This document shows positions 62,630-64,000 of a DNA stretch of 64,000 nucleotides, piece by piece (the stretch's first letter is position 1; the number at the start of each line of letters is the position of its first letter). The stretch spans positions 1,962,001 to 2,026,000 of the forward strand of contig CM034414.1 in the NCBI GenBank assembly GCA_019925095.2. Direction: 5' to 3'. The notes under the pieces are model-generated. The model did no database searches. It saw only the letters and a program-made list of their open reading frames with translations, and was not told the DNA's origin. A program made the position numbers and the translations under genes. This DNA comes from Dendrolimus kikuchii (taxonomy: Eukaryota; Arthropoda; Insecta; Lepidoptera; Lasiocampidae).

Positions 62630-63258
62630 AATAATCCCGCAGGGGGGCTTTGTGGCGAAGCCTTAAGTGAGTAGCGACACCTCGTACCTGACTCCGGGGG
62701 CCAAGGCAAGGCCCCCGCCTCCGTGCTTGCCGGCACGGAGTGGAGATCGCTAGAGCTAAGACTCAAGCTCCAGGGGTGGAAGTGATAAATGGCCTAACGT
62801 CGGAAGTAGCTTCGGTGAACCTGCAGGCCCACCTCTCTACACCCCTTAGCCACTCACACCCATGTTGCCCCTGTCTTTTTGGCATTTTTAGAGGCCCATG
62901 CAGGGAGTGGCGAGTCACCGTCTGTCCATTTTTCCATGTTCCCTGAACATCGCGACGGGCAGACGCCATAGTCCCCATATTCCCAGACCCCTAGTACCAC
63001 TAGCAGTTCACCCCAATAGCCCGGTACTTTTTGTCCTCATTTCCCACAATAGTCCTACACTGGCCGGGGCTTGTCCTTGGGTGCATCACTATATGGTGTG
63101 GACAGGGACAATCGCCGGTCACTGTCACGCCACATTTACATTAAATTTGTCAAGGGGCCTCTACGTGTTGGCCTTCCCATGGCCCCACGCAAGCCCCCCA
63201 AAAGACCGGGTCATTTTTATGGCCCGTGGTCTTCCAAGACATACATTATAATAATAAT
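62630..63258 (+). mobile_element. 640-bp repeat family C
   Basis: GGGGGGCTTTGTGGCGAAGC to GGTCTTCCAAGACATAC and (AAT)n. The most complete of the four copies with 4787. Confidence 0.75.
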
Positions 63259-63576
63259 AATTTTCATTCTCATGCTATGTGTATTATAATGTATAAGGTA
63301 TGTAATTTCCAACATCTTTCAATGGAGTGCAGCAAAAATAATGATGGCAGAGAACAACTGATGAGGGAGTCGGGACTGAATCGTTTTGACACGGGTATTT
63401 TCATAGAAATTCTGGCAGAGCCAGGGTCAAGGAAGGCTAGTTTGTTAGCCAGCTTATTATTTAACATTTAATAGATAAGTTATTGTATGTTTAGGAAACG
63501 ATGGGGCTGACATGCCTATGTGGCAAGAGTCCCAAATAAATAAAGATGAAAAAAAAAGTTTTTCTTTCTCTCTTAC

Positions 63577-63684
63577 CTGGAGATGCGTGTTCCCCCTGAA
63601 AGGGCAACGGGCGCACTGCAAAGTGACCAATTGCGCCCGGCCCGAGCCAACGCGTTGCTTGTTGCCGTTGCTGTGTTCGGCCGC
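63577..63684 (-). CDS. Candidate host exon with CxxC motif
   Basis: Minus strand: TTCTCTTTTTTAACAG|GCGG acceptor and CTCCAG|GTAAGAGA donor define 108 nt, 36 codons in phase 0: AAEHSNGNKQRVGSGRAQ, LVTLQCARCPFRGNTHLQ. The C-x2-C...H pattern resembles the first part of a C2H2 zinc finger. GC-rich third positions in AT-rich flanks support coding. Family not recognised. On the other strand a competing frame also ends at a donor (CAAAG|GTAAG), so strand is not certain. Confidence 0.5.
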
Positions 63685-63913
63685 CTGTTAAAAAAGAGAA
63701 TGACATTTGGCCAAGTGCTTGTCAAACCAAAGGTAAGATTTCCATTCAGATCAATGAACGTCCGTTATAAAACCAACTACGGAAAGAATAATCCCCTTGT
63801 GTACTCATTTCTCACCTTATCCATTCTTGTAACACCACACATCAATCTCAACATTCTCACCTCAGCTGAATGGAGACGTTTTTGGACCACTACTTTAGTG
63901 ACAAAAATTGTAT

Positions 63914-64000
63914 AATAAGTAGTAATTAGTATTAATAAGTAGTAATTAGTATTAATAAGTAGTAATTAGTATTAATAAGTAGTAGTTAGTATTAATAAGT
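63914..64000 (+). repeat. 20-bp tandem repeat running off the edge
   Basis: AATAAGTAGTAATTAGTATT repeats about four times. Confidence 0.93.

Overview
This window looks like a transposon-saturated stretch of an insect genome, most probably a moth or butterfly. The base composition is AT-rich, there are many Helitrons with CTAG/T 3' ends, an RTE-type LINE with (ATGT)n tails, a mori-type mariner, and a GT-AG spliced gene for a peritrophin-like chitin-binding protein. No bacterial-style operon, CRISPR array, rRNA gene or functional tRNA gene is visible. The species cannot be named from sequence alone.

Host genes. The left 23.5 kb carries one minus-strand gene read from about 23,544 down past position 14. 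Seven coding exons are visible (23324-23544, 20404-20472, 14213-14671, 7177-7467, 3888-4235, 3150-3437, 14-379). They encode a signal peptide followed by at least six six-cysteine peritrophin-A (CBM14) domains, joined by a Thr/Pro mucin-like linker and by Gly/Asp-rich linkers. All internal junctions are phase 0 and fall inside the chitin-binding domain, between the fourth and fifth cysteines. The first exon with the ATG lies upstream and was not found. The gene continues beyond the left edge. Two isolated candidate host exons are 46271-46361 (+, a possible first coding exon) and 63577-63684 (-, with a CxxC zinc-finger-like stretch).

Mobile DNA. Nearly everything else is repeats. There are at least sixteen 5'-truncated RTE LINE copies, several with 9-13 bp target-site duplications, and about fifteen copies of a 300-bp poly(A)-tailed SINE-like family. 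A second poly(A) retroposon family has three copies and a tRNA-headed SINE has three or four. LINE remnants of R1-like, Jockey/CR1-like and restriction-like-endonuclease types are also present. Helitrons of several families occur, some nested. DNA transposons and MITEs include hAT-like elements with 8-bp duplications, PIF/Harbinger-like elements with 3-bp duplications, a pogo/Tigger-like element, mariner and foldback elements. There is a solo-LTR family with a 4-bp duplication. One Ty3/Gypsy-type element (38247-42025) has an intact 987-codon gag-protease-RT-RNase H frame, but its integrase core is deleted.

Other structure. A 126-bp satellite-like array of about ten copies lies at 34.6-35.9 kb, with a minisatellite at 61.8-62.2 kb and a 20-bp tandem repeat at the right edge. 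The main value of the window is (i) the exon-shuffled chitin-binding gene and (ii) a readable stratigraphy of nested insertions, several with empty sites that can be read off paralogous copies in the same window.
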